Assembly: GCF_008824185.1 (NCBI RefSeq)
Contig: NZ_CP044423.1
Span: 323,501 to 387,500, forward strand
From: Paracoccus pantotrophus
GTDB taxonomy: Bacteria; Pseudomonadota; Alphaproteobacteria; Rhodobacterales; Rhodobacteraceae
Direction of reading: 5' to 3'
Length of the DNA: 64,000 nucleotides
Positions 63,765 to 64,000 of the stretch are shown in pieces. The notes beneath the pieces were generated by a model. The model did no database searches, was not told the DNA's origin, and saw only the letters and a list, made by a program, of their open reading frames with translations. Made by a program: the position numbers and the translations under genes. The first letter of the stretch is position 1, and each line of letters starts with the position of its first letter.

Positions 63765-64000
63765 TCGGTCCTCTCCGATCACTTGGCTTGGGTACCGCCG
63801 GGCCCGCGTGACGTGGAATGTCACGCCGGGCCATTTCTCTATACGCAATGCCACGCCGATATGAATGCCGGGCTTGGCCGGGGTTTCCGTTCTGCATCCC
63901 CGAATATGGATAACGCGGCGCGGCGGAACGGCCGCTTCTTCCGAGGCACAGGTTTTGCGGGGACCGGTCCACGAGGGAAGCGAACCGGTATTCGCGGCAC
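63765..64000. other. no gene recognised at window end
   Basis: The 236 bp upstream of chrA hold no recognisable coding frame; they should contain the chrA promoter. Confidence 0.5.

Overview
The window is high-GC DNA from an alphaproteobacterium, most likely a Paracoccus-like member of the Rhodobacterales. That is an inference from several things: the FlaF/FlbT flagellin regulators and a DUF1217 flagellar protein, a ThyX thymidylate synthase, the overall codon use, and a benzoate-catechol cluster of proteobacterial type. No rRNA, tRNA or CRISPR array was recognised.

Layout. 1-4374: end of an M20 amidohydrolase, a complete polar amino-acid ABC importer, and a DUF2189 membrane protein. 4375-13140: an insertion-sequence graveyard. 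A first IS66-family element (4870-10728, with an 8-bp target duplication) sits inside an IS110 transposase. Its own tnpB is split by a 3.4-kb recombinase-in-trio (RIT) element, 5409-8801, carrying three tyrosine recombinases. It is followed by decayed IS481, integrase-core and IS110 fragments. 13438-29191: chromosomal housekeeping and stress genes (lipoprotein, thyX, glyoxalase I, tex, histidine kinase, sodC, a YbdK-type ligase). This stretch also holds a LacI-controlled permease/amidohydrolase/TSUP operon and a truncated Ku gene. 29588-32490: a decayed beta-propeller / PepSY-TM locus. 33470-42634: an AT-richer flagellar block (flgD, fliK, rod-binding protein, FlgN-like gene, flagellin, flaF, flbT, DUF1217). 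A second IS66-family element (34178-38182) is inserted between fliK and flgD, and an IS5-family element (36937-38108) lies inside it. 42645-43190: two transposase scars, then nhaA.

44677-54382 is a complete benzoate-to-oxoadipate route on the minus strand, in the order catB-catC-catA-benA-benB-benC-benD-MFS transporter-pcaD. The divergent LysR gene lies across a perfect ATAC-N7-GTAT operator. Together the genes take up benzoate, dioxygenate it, rearomatise it to catechol, cleave the ring between the hydroxyls (ortho cleavage) and hydrolyse the enol-lactone. 54510-60340 holds an HMG-CoA-lyase-like enzyme, a family III CoA-transferase, a divergent LysR gene and a NitT/TauT-type ABC importer. 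The two promoters share a 13-bp AT-rich motif, which suggests one regulon. 60755-63764: a SulP anion transporter and a ChrA transporter.

Two catabolic or transport genes (benC and the ABC ATPase before 60340) each carry a single-base frameshift near the 3' end. The restored frame would end in a 4-bp ATGA overlap with the next gene, so these are either very recent mutations or sequence errors.
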